A stretch of DNA of 64,000 nt. Origin: Apoda limacodes. Lineage: Eukaryota > Arthropoda > Insecta > Lepidoptera > Limacodidae. The stretch is taken from the NCBI GenBank assembly GCA_946406115.1, contig OX291560.1:8619158-8683157 (forward strand), in the 5' to 3' direction. The stretch's first letter is position 1. Each line of letters begins with the position of its first letter. The notes beneath the pieces were generated by a model. The model was not told the DNA's origin and ran no database searches. It saw only the letters and a list, made by a program, of their open reading frames with translations. Below are positions 1 through 11,480 of this stretch, piece by piece. Made by a program: the position numbers and the translations under genes.

Positions 1-145
1 AGAATAGATATAACTTGAAAAAAATCTGTCCTTTATGAAATGCATGAATAGAAAACATGGAAAATTTGAATGGCCGTAACAAAAATAACGGTCTATATTT
101 GAAACCCTTAAAAAACTAACATATACCACCAATAGTTTTACACAC

Positions 146-1017
<872 letters not shown>

Positions 1018-1020
1018 ACT

Positions 1021-1290
1021 CCCTCACAGCCTAGTTGGTAGTGCGGCCAGCTGCTGTGCAGAGGGTGTGGGTTCGATTCTCGCACTGGACAAACATTTAT
1101 GTAATCATATAAACATTTGTGTTTGTCTTGAGTCAGGGTGTATTTATGTATGATATGTATGAATTTACAAAAAAAAAGTAATTTTTATGTATTTGTATCC
1201 GTTGTCTTGTTGGTACTCATAAAACAAGCTTTGCTTACTTAGGGGCCAGACGGCGCTGTGTGTAATGTCCAAAAATATTTATTTATTTTA
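1021..1290 (+). repeat. tRNA-derived SINE, copy 1
   Basis: The head resembles a tRNA with pol III promoter elements: an A-box-like 'tagttggtagtg' near 1032 and a B-box-like 'ggttcgattc' near 1070. A body follows containing 'caagctttgcttactt' and 'ccagacggcgctgtgtg', with an ATTT-rich tail. The same order occurs at 2831 and 5727, which establishes a dispersed family. It would be transcribed by RNA polymerase III and mobilised by a partner LINE; both statements are inferences from SINE biology. No clear target-site duplication was found. I cannot give a database family name. Confidence 0.85.
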
Positions 1291-1999
1291 TTTTTATTTA
1301 TTTCGCATAAAACCCTGGTAACACGATCCCAATCAAATTGCCGCAATAACCTTTGACACCGCATACAATTCGCGTTATGTTTTAATTTAACGAGCATATA
1401 CTCTATCTTAAGCCGCCTTAAAAAAAAGAGCTGTAAAATGCAAAGAGCCTGCCTGTAAATAAGTAACGGTTAACAAGCAGGTGAGAATAATTTTATTATC
1501 TAGGTACACTTAGTGTTAAACACGAATAAACAAACTTAACCACATTGTTATTTTTATCCTTAATTACTTCAACTATAATATAATTCTTTCTTTTAACAGT
1601 TACATTAGCTTATAACAGTATTGTTTGTTAATTTAATTATTCAAGTTTTTCCCACAGCACCGTTAAGTTTATGAGCATTTACAAAGTAATGTAAATACTT
1701 TAAATGTAAAAAACGAGTAAATACAAAATAAATTTGAGGAAATGTAACTTTATCACTAGATATTTTTACGGGGGTCCTACTGTGATTTGTGTGAGCTTGA
1801 TTTGAGATCTTATAGTAAGGTACTCGTAAGAAGCCCGTAAGAATTTCTCATAGTGATGATATGAAACGTGATTATTTAAAGCAATTATGTAACTTCCGTC
1901 CAGTTTTATTATTTTAAGGTATTATTATGTCACTATATTACATACTATAATTGCAGTTCTTTTAAGCGGAATTCGGTTAGTTCCTCCCTTTAACTTAGT
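1291..1999. other. AT-rich DNA, nothing recognised
   Basis: I see no coding pattern, RNA gene or repeat family here. Confidence 0.55.
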
Positions 2000-2255
2000 T
2001 AACTTTTGAATTTCCCGGGATAAAAAGCCGGGTTTATGGCCTTCTCCGTGTCTTCAAATATCTCTATGCAAAATTTAGCTCAACTGGATGCTCCATCAAT
2101 AGTTATTTCCGCGGGAAATTTTGCATGTGCTATTCCAATCTATAATCTATCTCTGTGCCGAATTTCATCCAGATTCGTTCAGCCGTTCTGGCGTGATTGA
2201 CTAACCAACACATCCATCCATCCAAACTTTTCTATTAATAATATTAGTATAGATT
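2000..2255 (-). repeat. Dispersed repeat family R, minus orientation
   Basis: It contains 'aatttcatccagattcgttc', 'gccgttctggcgtgattgac' and ends in 'taataatattagtatagatt'. This matches the widespread lepidopteran repeat that, on the opposite strand, starts 'taatattataaatgcgaaag' and continues with a cassette of the type 'accgatttgaatgaaatttg'. Related copies in this window lie at 13752, 26640, 42690, 50812 and 54785. It is non-coding, and its class (LINE 3' end or non-autonomous DNA element) is not decided by the sequence. Confidence 0.6.
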
Positions 2256-2830
2256 TATTAATTACTTATGTCATTGTTGCCATTATGAAAATACTTATCT
2301 AAAAGTTTTAGCGCTGAAATTCGCTGTGGTAAGTAGAAGCGCAATAAAGCTACTTCAATAATCGTAAAATAGAACTATAGAACCAGGTTTTATATCCGAA
2401 TAGTAAAGACCGGTTGGACTACAGAGAAAATAAGAGTTAACATTTGGTATAAAAATGCGTTTAAGTGATCAGATCAGGTTATGTAGTCGCCACAGGCGGT
2501 CTGCTGGCAAGGCAAGCCGCATATTGACGGCGGCCGAACTAAGTTCATATTCATTTTAACTTTAGTACCATTATTAAAGTTAATTAAAGATAGAGTAACG
2601 AAGTTTTACTTCTAAATTTTAGTACTCTTCTATTGAAAAAAGTTATATATAGCTCGGAATGACTCAACTTCATAAGGACTAAAGTAGAAATGCATATTTA
2701 ATAATACTTCATTGCAAATGATGTTGATGATTATAATCATAAATAAATGACGAAATGCATAATTTACTTGCATATTGCAGTATTACATTAAATATATCAA
2801 TATAAAATACAATTTAACTACATAAGAATT
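2256..2830. other. AT-rich DNA, nothing recognised
   Basis: No gene or repeat family is recognised. A short GC-richer patch lies near 2480-2535 (cacaggcggtctgctggcaa) with no interpretation. Confidence 0.55.
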
Positions 2831-3095
2831 CCCTCGCAGCCTAGTTGACAGTGTGGCCAGCTGCTGTGCAGAGGGTGTGGGTTCGATTCCCGCACTGGAC
2901 TAACATTTATGTGATAAACATTTGTGTTTGTCTTGAGTCTGGGTGTATTTATGAATGTTATATATGTATTTACAAGAAAAAAGTAATTTACATGTATTTG
3001 TATCCGTTGCCTGGTTTCCATAACACAAGCTTTGCTTACTTTGGGGCCAGACGGCGCCGTGTGTAATGCCCAAAAATATTTATTTATTGTTTATT
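2831..3095 (+). repeat. tRNA-derived SINE, copy 2
   Basis: Same family as the copy at 1021. The head starts 'ccctcgcagcctagttgac', the B-box-like 'ggttcgattcccgcac' is intact near 2880, and the body and ATTT tail are complete. It has a short deletion relative to copy 1 in the 'catttatgtgataaacattt' section. Short open frames on both strands here are products of the SINE sequence and are not genes. Confidence 0.85.
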
Positions 3096-3421
3096 AAAAA
3101 ATTATCTGTATGAGGCAGTGAATGACAAAATTGTACTGATATTAGGGTACTAAACTAATAAAAACTAAAGCTCGTATGCTAATGCCAGTTTTAAACGGTA
3201 TATTCATAGTGCAACATGGATTTCGTCTCCAAAAGATAATAGCTCAAATTTTAATAATACAAAATTTTAGCTGTCTGTCCTTGTCACTTGAAATAGTTAA
3301 GAAAGTTATAGTCTGTACTTCAATTAGGAATAAGTTTTGATTAGCCTTTCGAGTACGGCCGCCATTCGCCAGTAATTTACAGATAAATACAAACATTTAA
3401 AGTTTCCTGTGACATAACTAA

Positions 3422-3469
3422 CTGCTCTTGTCTAATGTCGTCAATCTGCTCTTGTCTAATGTCGTCAAT
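3422..3469. repeat. 24 bp perfect tandem duplication
   Basis: The unit starting 'ctgctcttgtctaatgtcg' occurs twice head to tail with no visible difference. It is a simple local duplication. Confidence 0.9.
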
Positions 3470-3736
3470 TTAAACATAATTATATCTTATATTTACACTT
3501 TTAAAAAAGGTGTAAATTTCAGAAATATGAAACAAATATAATGAACCTGTCGGTTCCACTAAGATATTCAAACAAATAGTGATGCCCATAACCAGTCTTG
3601 ACCTTGTAGAAAATGCAAGACCAAGACAATTTATGCATTTGGAATAGAAACTAGTAATTGCACAATAGTTTCCAAAACAATCTTTTCAAATTCACACAAA
3701 ATACATATTGATTATTTTAATTTTTAAGAGCTATAT

Positions 3737-4300
3737 TTTAGGGTTCCGTACGCAGAGGGTGCCAACGGTGCCCTATTACTCAGCCTACGTTGTCTGTCTC
3801 TCTGTCCGTCCGTCATTCTGTCTTCAAACTTGCAGTGCAAAATACTGTGAACTCTGCCAAATGTGAGACGGGCAAAAGCCATTGTCATTTTAAATTACTG
3901 GTAACCTAACGTCATCTTACATAGAATTAAGAGAAACAGTAACTCGTTTGTTTGGTGAGTCCTCATACAAGAAACACAATTTTGTTGTTAATGTTTAATC
4001 GTAAAAACAGTAATACATACAAACTTCAAACAGTATAAATAGTGTGAACTCTAAAGTATAACAACAAATAATAAAAACCGGCCTATTTTAAATTACCAGT
4101 ACAGCGCCATCTAGCTTATTATTGAGATTAACAGTAACACATTTGTATGTTGGAAACGATATTCAACATCGGGCTTGGTAAGTACTTTGATTTGTGACCG
4201 CTTAGCGGCACACTTTGGTTTTGTTTGTGTTTGTAAATTACGTAAATGGTGGTAGGTACGGAACCCTCGGTGCGCGAGTCCAACTTGGCCGGATTTTTAT
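3737..4300 (+). repeat. Composite repeat with 5S-rRNA-like segment, copy A
   Basis: The left end is 'gggttccgtacgcagaggg'. The right part carries the inverted match 'ggtacggaaccctc' followed by 'gtgcgcgagtccaacttggc', a hallmark end in Lepidoptera. Between them, 4164-4215 reads 'caacatcgggcttggtaagt' and then 'gtgaccgcttagcggcac'. This lines up with the internal control region of insect 5S rRNA (AAGCAACAUCGGGC, GGAUGGGUGACCGC). An inverse-orientation copy with the same architecture lies at 18301. The element may be a 5S-derived SINE fused to another repeat; that is inference. Confidence 0.7.
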
Positions 4301-4579
4301 GATTTTTCATTAACTTTCCCTTTAATGCATATTGCTGAATATGCTTTTATTTTAATAATAAATAAATATCATAATACATGTTCTGTATAGTTACAGGCAC
4401 ATACAGAAAATACATACCTAAAGGCGTAAAATTGAGTGAAATATTTATTATAATTCAATTTTTAAAAAATCACATTAGGTATAAAGACACAACTTGGATA
4501 AGGAAGCAAGCAGAAGAATTTAGTTACGCTGGTGGCAGGTATCTCAATGCGTTTTGCATGACATGACCTACGTTCGAAA

Positions 4580-4915
4580 CGTAAAAACTGACAATAGGCC
4601 TGAGCCACAAATTGAAACTCACTCAGCGAGCGACGAAGAACTAAAGGTACCGACATAGCTCACAGAATAAGCAAGCTGAAGTGGCAATGTGCAGGTCACA
4701 GTGTTGAGGCAGACGTGTTCTTAAGTGAAAACCACGGACCAATAAGCTCGGCGTGGGTCGCCCCACAGCCTGATGTACCGATGACCAAAAGAAAGTACCC
4801 AAAAGTGGATGGATGAGAAAGGTGGAGGACCGACTACGGTGGCGTTCCTTGGAAAATTTCGTTCGTTACAGCAGTGGACTGATATAGCTGATGCTGATTG
4901 ATGATTAATTATTAT
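4580..4915 (+). pseudogene. Decayed LINE reverse transcriptase C-terminus (RTE-like)
   Basis: From 4652 one frame reads DIAHRISKLKWQCAGHS. This matches the conserved tail of RTE-like LINE ORF2 proteins (family form RISKLKWQWAGHI). An upstream piece in another frame reads LSHKLKLTQRATK, matching the block just before it, so at least one frameshift and a stop are present. Downstream, 'acagcagtggactgatatag' followed by a GATGATT-rich end near 4868-4905 is the usual end of this element type in Lepidoptera. The 5' portion, with all catalytic reverse transcriptase residues, is missing. This is a dead, 5'-truncated copy. Confidence 0.72.
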
Positions 4916-5415
4916 TAGGTACAATAATTGATAAGACTTGCTTTCAAAACTCTATTGTATACGTTGGTATACCGACCTGTGACAAAACTATTGTAGCAAA
5001 ATTAATATTAAGACCAAGACATAATCGATACCATCTCGGTCTTGCATTTGGGCATCACTAACTACAAACCAGTATGTCTGTTACAAAACTTTTTATCGGC
5101 ACAAGAATGCAAGATAAAACGGTAAATATATCACAGCCTACGTGACGCGTCTGTCAAGTTAAGGATATCTTAGGCTTAACATAACTTTGCTTTCGCAATA
5201 ATTTGTACTCTTTGGATCGTAACAAACAAATCTCTTCCATTGTTTGTTGACTGACTAAAATAAATACGGTACTATTATCATGTGTTTGGAGGAAGCTTGT
5301 TCTGTATTAACTAACTGGAGTTTTACGTTATTGTAATTGCTAAGAAAAGCTACCTCAGGAATATGTATGTCTTTATTTATGAGATAGATCACATCATAAT
5401 ACCAACATCATCGTT
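4916..5415. other. AT-rich DNA, nothing recognised
   Basis: No supported feature was seen. Short open frames in the neighbourhood belong to the decayed LINE or to no recognisable protein. Confidence 0.55.
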
Positions 5416-5422
5416 TTTATTA

Positions 5423-6150
5423 GGGTTCCGTACCCAAAAGGTAATTAGCGAGACCCTATTACTAAGACTTCGCTGTTCGTCCGTCCATCTGTCAGCAGAC
5501 TGTATCAAATGAACCGTTATAATTAGATAGTTGAAATTTTCACAGAAGATATATTTCTGTTGCCGCTATAATAACAAATATCAAAAAAAAGGATAATATA
5601 AATATTTAAGAAGGCTCCCATATAACAAACGTGACTTTTTTGCTCGATATTGATAACAGCTACAGGGAGACGCTTAAAATATTCACAGAATATCAAGTTA
5701 TAGTTACTATAAAAATAAATTTGAATCCCTCGCAGCCTAGTCGGTAGTGTGACGGACTGCCATGCTGAGGGTGTGGGTTCGATTCCCGCACTGGACAAGC
5801 ATTTGTGTTTGTCTTGAGTCTGGGTGTACTTATGTATGATATGTATGTATTTACAAAAAAAAAGTAATATATATGTATTTATATCCGTTGTCTGGTACTC
5901 TTAACACAAGCTTTGCTTACTTTGGGGCTAGACGGCGCTGTGTGTAATGTCCAAAAATATTTATATATTTATAATATTAAATAATTAAATTAATATAAAA
6001 CAAATATTTAAGGGCTCCCATACAACAAACGCGATTTTTTTTGCTGTAATGGTACAGTTATAAATAATAAAATATAACTGTAAAATTATAAATAATGGTA
6101 CGGAACCCTTCGTGCGCGAGTCCGACTCGCATTTGGCCGATTTTTTTTTT
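5423..6150 (+). repeat. Composite 'gggttccgta' repeat, interrupted by a SINE
   Basis: The left end 'gggttccgtacccaaaagg' is followed by 'ctattactaagacttcgctg' and the segment 'tttctgttgccgctataata'. The right end is 'atggtacggaacccttcgtg' and then 'gcgcgagtccgactcgcatt'. This is the same family as 3737 and 18301 but without the 5S-like segment. A SINE lies inside at 5727-5975. The motif 'ggctcccata(c/t)aacaaacg' occurs both before the SINE (about 5613) and after it (about 6012), so part of the host repeat is duplicated around the insertion. Confidence 0.75.
5727..5975 (+). repeat. tRNA-derived SINE, copy 3 (nested)
   Basis: Same family as 1021 and 2831. It begins 'ccctcgcagcctagtcggta', has the B-box-like 'ggttcgattcccgcac' near 5776, the body 'cacaagctttgcttactttg' and an AT-rich tail. 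It sits inside the composite repeat at 5423-6150, so it is younger than that copy. An open frame on the opposite strand here arises from these repeats and is not a gene. Confidence 0.85.
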
Positions 6151-6715
6151 TAAAATGACACAAATAAGCTTGTTCATTTCACAAGGGACCTGACGTCTAG
6201 TGTGTAACCAATCCTTACGCGTTTCGTGCGAAATATTTCAACAAACTTTCGCCGGCAACAACTAAAATACAAAAAAATATATTTAGAAAAATAAATGCGA
6301 CGAATGTCCTTTATTCGCGTCGTAAATTAACAAAAATCTTTATCCAATCTAAGAACTATAAAGAAGTGAGCGCGTCTTTTTTGTTGAATTTAAAATTTCA
6401 TGACAATGATAAATGACTTTTCACCACAAATTATGATAAATAGAATGGGAGGGGATTGTCACAATCACTGCGGGTACTAGTGTCAACTCGACGCGGCTGT
6501 CTACACGTATCATGGACAAGCATTAATATCTATGGTAACCAAGGTTGTACCTACGTTCATTGATTGATGACATGATGACAAAATGACATACAAAGTTACA
6601 ACAATGTGGGCAGAGAAACATCCTTTTGATAGAATACTAGACAATGGCCGCGACTTTACTCGACGTAGTTGTAATTTAAAAGATGTTATAAGATAAATGA
6701 AAAAAAAGAACGAGG
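6151..6715. other. AT-rich DNA, nothing recognised
   Basis: I find no gene, RNA or known repeat. A TTTCGTGCGAAA near-palindrome near 6221 is unexplained. Confidence 0.5.
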
Positions 6716-7045
6716 AGTTGTTGCCTCAGCTGTAATACGTCCTCACTACAGGGTACAGACCTCTGTTTCGAGTAAGGAGGCTTTGGCCATAGTTCACCCC
6801 GCTAGCCCAAGGCGGATTGGCAGACATTGTCGAACTAGTGTCCACACGACTGTCAGAGGTTTGAAGCCACCCGTTAGCTTGGCTAGGCTTTCGGACTACT
6901 TTCATATCACAAAAGCCACTTTTGAAGCGCGGAGGAGCCTAGAAAAATGTGCCACTAGGCGGTCACCCATCCAATGACAAACCAAGCCCGACATTGCCTT
7001 AACTTCGCATATCGTTTTCAATAGACGAATAAGTACAACTGGGCC
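6716..7045 (-). repeat. Dispersed repeat with 5S-rRNA-like segment, copy C
   Basis: Positions 6949-7006, read on the minus strand, give 'gaagttaaggcaatgtcggg' and then 'ttggatgggtgaccgcctag'. These align with insect 5S rRNA from about the A-box to the C-box of its internal promoter. The adjoining section 'cggattggcagacattgtcg' and 'gtcagaggtttgaagccacc' recurs at 44110-44365, so this is a dispersed family different from the 'gggttccgta' composite. A 64-codon open frame across it is a by-product of the repeat. Confidence 0.7.
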
Positions 7046-8715
7046 ACTTTCACATTCTAGCATTCAATACAGTACCTATGTTATGGCTAAACGATCGTTT
7101 CAAATATATTATCCTCATTTTATTTAATGAACAGTAAATAAAATCAATTATATAAACTATAAAATCAACAGTAAATCATTGAACATACTGCTAGGTAACT
7201 TCACACCATTTTTTGCTAACCAAATGACCATGCATTCATAGAATTCGTTACACTTTTTAAGGCGGTCACATTCAATTACTTTCTTCTATTTGTAAATGTA
7301 ACGCCAGATTAACTCGTGCGAATCGCCAAAACCGGCATTCAGAGCCCTGGGAGTTTATTGCAAAAAGTCTGAAGTAATCGAGTCTCGCGTTCTCGGGAGC
7401 AAAATGTATCTAAGAAGTACATATATCCCACCTGGAAAGACCTTGTTTACTATGTCTCGAGAGGTGAGATGAGAAACCAAATTTCGCAATAAGCTCTCAA
7501 TTCATGGCTTTACTTGCAGATTGCATAGTAAGATAATATTTTATAATTATATAATCTGTGATAAGGCAATTGAACGTACACAATACCAGCAATACTAATT
7601 TAAAAAAAAACCAGCGAAGTACGGGACGAACTCTACAAATCAAAAACCTATTTAGGATGTGTTGCCGCGTTTGTCTACCCAGCACAATACTAATTAATAG
7701 ATTATGTTTACTCTGTGTTTAAACAGGACATAATCTACTTTTGTGACAGATTTCATCCAAATTTGTGCAACCAATTAGGTATGATTGAATATACATCAAA
7801 TCAACGGATTATGTAATATCAATATCAGTTGAATAAAATTTTTAAACATCCATTTCGTACGTAATAAACAAGATAACTTTTATTAAATTACTAACGATTT
7901 CACAATCAAAACTCTGCAAAGTATGTATACTTTTAACCACCTGATAGCAAAATGTCAACTTTTTGCGTCAAATCGTTTAAAAGAAATGCAGTGACAATAA
8001 TTTGACGGACATCAAAAACATTCCATACGTATTTAGTTTTTCCGATTTTAGTAAGTATACGGTCACAAAAAACCAAGTTTTACCTCTGCACCTAAATTTG
8101 AGCTGTGTTGCCTTTCGAATAAATTTAAAATCGATTCTTGGATATACCAGAGATTTGGACACTTATTTTCATTCACCAAAGCTTGCAGCAACAAACGACT
8201 TCACACGAGACGTTTCGTACAATAATAATAATCAATCAAGCTCAAGGAAATCGAAAGTTGTCAAAGTTGTTTTGATAAGTTAGCGTAAATAAAAAGTGAC
8301 ATTCAACGAATAGTTCTAATTTAGAAAGTAAACACATTCCTAATCCAACTAGAGACTCCAACGACATTTACATGCAATAATTAAACATATATGAAAGAAT
8401 ACACAAATATTTATAACGTAACATAAAAAACAACCTAAGTGATATGTAGAAACATCAACGCAGTTAAAATCGCTAATTACTTGACTGAACTCACAAACTA
8501 GTCTCACCTCTATAGAAAAACTCTGTAGTCTAAGCAATAATATTCAACTTGAATTAGAAATGGAAACTAAACTACAATGCAATGTTAAAAAGACATTCAA
8601 CAAACAGCGCACGCATATTTATAGTAATTTTAAATCACAAAAAGGCACGAATTTTCTTAAGATACACCAATAAACAAAAACGTTTTTCTTTTATATCTCT
8701 GTCTGACTGACTTAT
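7046..8715. other. AT-rich DNA, mostly featureless
   Basis: No coding sequence is supported. A fragment near 7745-7800 ('agatttcatccaaatttgtg') resembles the family R cassette. Open frames of 60-93 codons on both strands near 8.0-8.3 kb look nothing like a protein family. Confidence 0.5.
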
Positions 8716-8724
8716 AAAAGTATA

Positions 8725-8960
8725 CTAGCTCATTCCCACGGCTCCGCCCGCGCTATATTCGGATATCGACGTGGGATTGGAAAAGGAAACTCTATCTTAG
8801 TCTATTATTTTAATATATCTATCAAAAAAAGGAACTATCGATAAATTACACCTTAAAATACATCAATACTATGATATACCTACGATATAAACCTGCTAAA
8901 CCATTGCTAAACTGAAAATTTCGGACGAAATGGTTGCCCACAGGCAATGCTATTTAAATC
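8725..8960 (-). repeat. Family R-related repeat fragment
   Basis: It opens 'tactagctcattcccacggc' 'tccgcccgcg', the complement of the 'gcgggcggagccg...agctagta' end typical of family R-like lepidopteran repeats. It closes near 'gttgcccacaggcaatgc'. The orientation is inferred from that end. It is non-coding. Confidence 0.45.
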
Positions 8961-10309
8961 ATATTACTAACTGACTTCTCTTACATTTTTGTCTAGTATC
9001 AATAAGTAGCATAGGACAATTTATCCGAACTCTAGCTGCAAGTTTTTCACCTTTCAGGTGTCACCTTTCTCAGAGATCTCACCTCCGAAAGGCAAAGGAT
9101 CTACAACAAAATTTTCTTGTCTTGACGTTGGTCAGAAGGTATGTACAGATATTTTGACATTATTTTTAATCAATTCTAGAAAAGCAATCGTTTTAAAATA
9201 ATTTATTGCATTTGGACATCGTTATGCACATGCAAGCATAGAGCACTGGTCACTCACATTTTCTATTACAAAATAACGATGATTAATTTGGTTACACGTA
9301 AGAAATATTTAGTTATGAAATCTTTCTCCCTTGGTTATGATTTATTGTGAAGCATGAAACTTGATGATCATGAGATTTTAATGCTCGACTCACTCTCACG
9401 TACATTGTTAGTTAACAATTGTTAATTGTTTATGTATCTGAAATTACTCGTAATGTTCACATTATATTATAAATATTTTTCCTTGAATTTTACCACCGAT
9501 GTTTGATTTGATTTTTCATGTATGCCAGTTTACACCAATAATTCAATACAATACTGAAAATGCATCGAACTGTTACAAATTCTCGGAATTAGTCCTTTAA
9601 CTTCAGATCACGCACTTTGCTGTTTCAGAGGTGCTTCCTCACGACATCGCTCAGGTAGTAGAATGAGCTCTTTGTCGAGGTTCCTCCTATTTTACACTAT
9701 ATGAAGTTCAATAAGGGATTGATTACATTTCAGGCCGTAAGCTTGTTTGCCACCTAGGTAGTAGTGAGTTTTGCAATTTCAGCGCTTCATGCTAATCATG
9801 AGTAAAAAAAAACGATACAAAAATTAAAATTTAGTAAATAGACCAAAAAATATGATAAAGTATTTTACCATAAAATTCCAAAGTCTAATAAAATTGGAAA
9901 AGCGGTACACTAAGTAGTTAACAATGCAGCTTATCAGTCCATCGCTATATCGGCCTCGAGGTTTGCCTACATGCCTGTTAAGTCGGCTTTCCAACCGAGA
10001 ACTTGAAAATTATCTAAAATCGAAGAAGATTAATGTTTAATGCCCACTGAAGCACATAGCGCATTTTGCTCTTATCCTAGAGCAAATCTTAACTGTTCTA
10101 CTTCAGAATATTTTACTCGTTTATTTATTTAAAATAATAAAAACAGTTCATATCATCGGACCTGAAGGACATACATACGTAGATGAACATTTTAAACTGT
10201 CTATTCAATCATTTTAAGTCTCCATTTTCATCTTTGAGAGTGAAATTTAAGGAAGGTACATATATGTATTATAGGTAGTCACATTTTACTAAAACTGATA
10301 TTACATGTA
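8961..10309. other. AT-rich DNA with a small LINE-tail fragment
   Basis: No gene is recognised. At 9733-9765 'ggccgtaagcttgtttgcca' 'cctagg' matches the 3' tail of the LINE family seen at 26824, 55943 and 59939. The stretch from about 10250 joins the repeat array that follows. Confidence 0.5.
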
Positions 10310-11109
10310 GTATCACAACACTTATACCTTTAATTCGTTATGTAAAAAGTTCCATTGCAATAATTGATGATGATGGTGTTAAAAGTCACCACGCAATAGC
10401 AATTTTAACTACTGTTGTATTAAAATTACAATTACGATATCCGTTTTGAATGTTTGGTACCATGATCTAATATTACCCCGATGGTTGGTGATTGTTAGTA
10501 GTACCAATCGTATCACAACACTTATACCTTTAATTCGTCATGTTAAAAGTTTCATTGCAATCATTGATGATAATGGTGTTAAAAGTCACCACGCAATAGC
10601 AATTTTAACTACTATTGTATTAAAATTAAAATTACGATATCCGTTTTGAATGTTTGGTACCATGATCTAATATTACCCCGATGGTTGGTGATTGTTAGTA
10701 GTACCAATCGTATCACAACACTTATACCTTTAATTCGTCATGTTAAAAGTTTCATTGCAATAATTGATGATAATGGTGTTAAAAGTCACCACGCAATAGC
10801 AATTTTAACTACTATTGTATTAAAATTAAAATTACGATATCCGTTTTGAATGTTTGGTACCATGATCTAATATTACCCCGATGGTTGGTGATTGTTAGTA
10901 GTACCAATCGTATCACAACACTTATACCTTAAATTCGTTATGTAAAAAGTTCCATTGCAATAATTGATGATGTTGGTGTTAAAAGTCACCACGCAATAGC
11001 AATTTTAACTACTATTGTATTAAAATTAAAATTACGATATCCGTTTTGAATGTTTGGTACCATGATCTAATATTACCCCGATGGTTGGTGATTGCTAGTA
11101 GTACCAATC
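10310..11109. repeat. Tandem array, four units of exactly 200 bp
   Basis: Units start at 10310, 10510, 10710 and 10910, each with '(g)tatcacaacacttatacct', and each ends 'ttagtagtaccaatc' or a close variant. Identity between units is very high. Units 1 and 4 share the variants 'ttcgttatgtaaaaagttcc', while units 2 and 3 share 'ttcgtcatgttaaaagtttc'. Two 67-codon open frames in successive units encode the same peptide, but they start at TTG and fall in different frames because 200 is not a multiple of three, so they are not genes. Confidence 0.97.
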
Positions 11110-11480
11110 GTATAGCAGATAGTAGTAATATCTGAAATGTGTACATTGGCAGCCACATTTAACGAAAATTACTCTTCATGTTACGTAGTATAGTATTACT
11201 AGGTTCATACCTTTTCTTTCATTGAATAAAAGACTTTTACTTAAAAATGTCATTGCTTTTATTTATTGTGTTAAAGGTTTCATTTGCAATAATTGATGTT
11301 GATGATGATAGAAGTTATGAGCACGCCAAAGCAATTTAACTACTGTTGTATTTAAAATAAAGATATGACATCCTTTTTGAATGTTCGGGACCCCGAAGTA
11401 ATATTATCACAATGGTTGGGAATTGTTTTTAGTATCAATCGTATAGGCGGTTGTCATTTATGAAATGTGTACAAAGCGCG
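11110..11480. repeat. Older diverged unit of the 200 bp array family
   Basis: It contains 'catttgcaataattgatg', 'caatttaactactgttgta' and 'aatattatcacaatggttgg' in the same order as the 200 bp units. It has extra internal sequence, and the segment '(c/t)tgaaatgtgtaca' recurs at both edges (about 11132 and 11460). This suggests an ancestral unit of roughly 330 bp, of which the 200 bp units are a shortened, re-amplified form. Confidence 0.75.

Noticed and set aside
1021..1095. A functional tRNA gene
   Set aside because: A and B boxes are present, but the sequence continues into a repeated body and tail shared with other copies, so it is a SINE.
4164..4215. A 5S rRNA gene
   Set aside because: Only the internal control region matches. 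The 5' and 3' stems are missing and the segment lies inside a dispersed repeat.
5523..5798. 91-codon open frame on the minus strand
   Set aside because: It is composed of the composite repeat and SINE sequence.
10446..10849. Two adjacent 67-codon open frames with identical peptides
   Set aside because: They are copies of a 200 bp tandem repeat, begin at TTG, and shift frame from unit to unit because 200 is not divisible by three.
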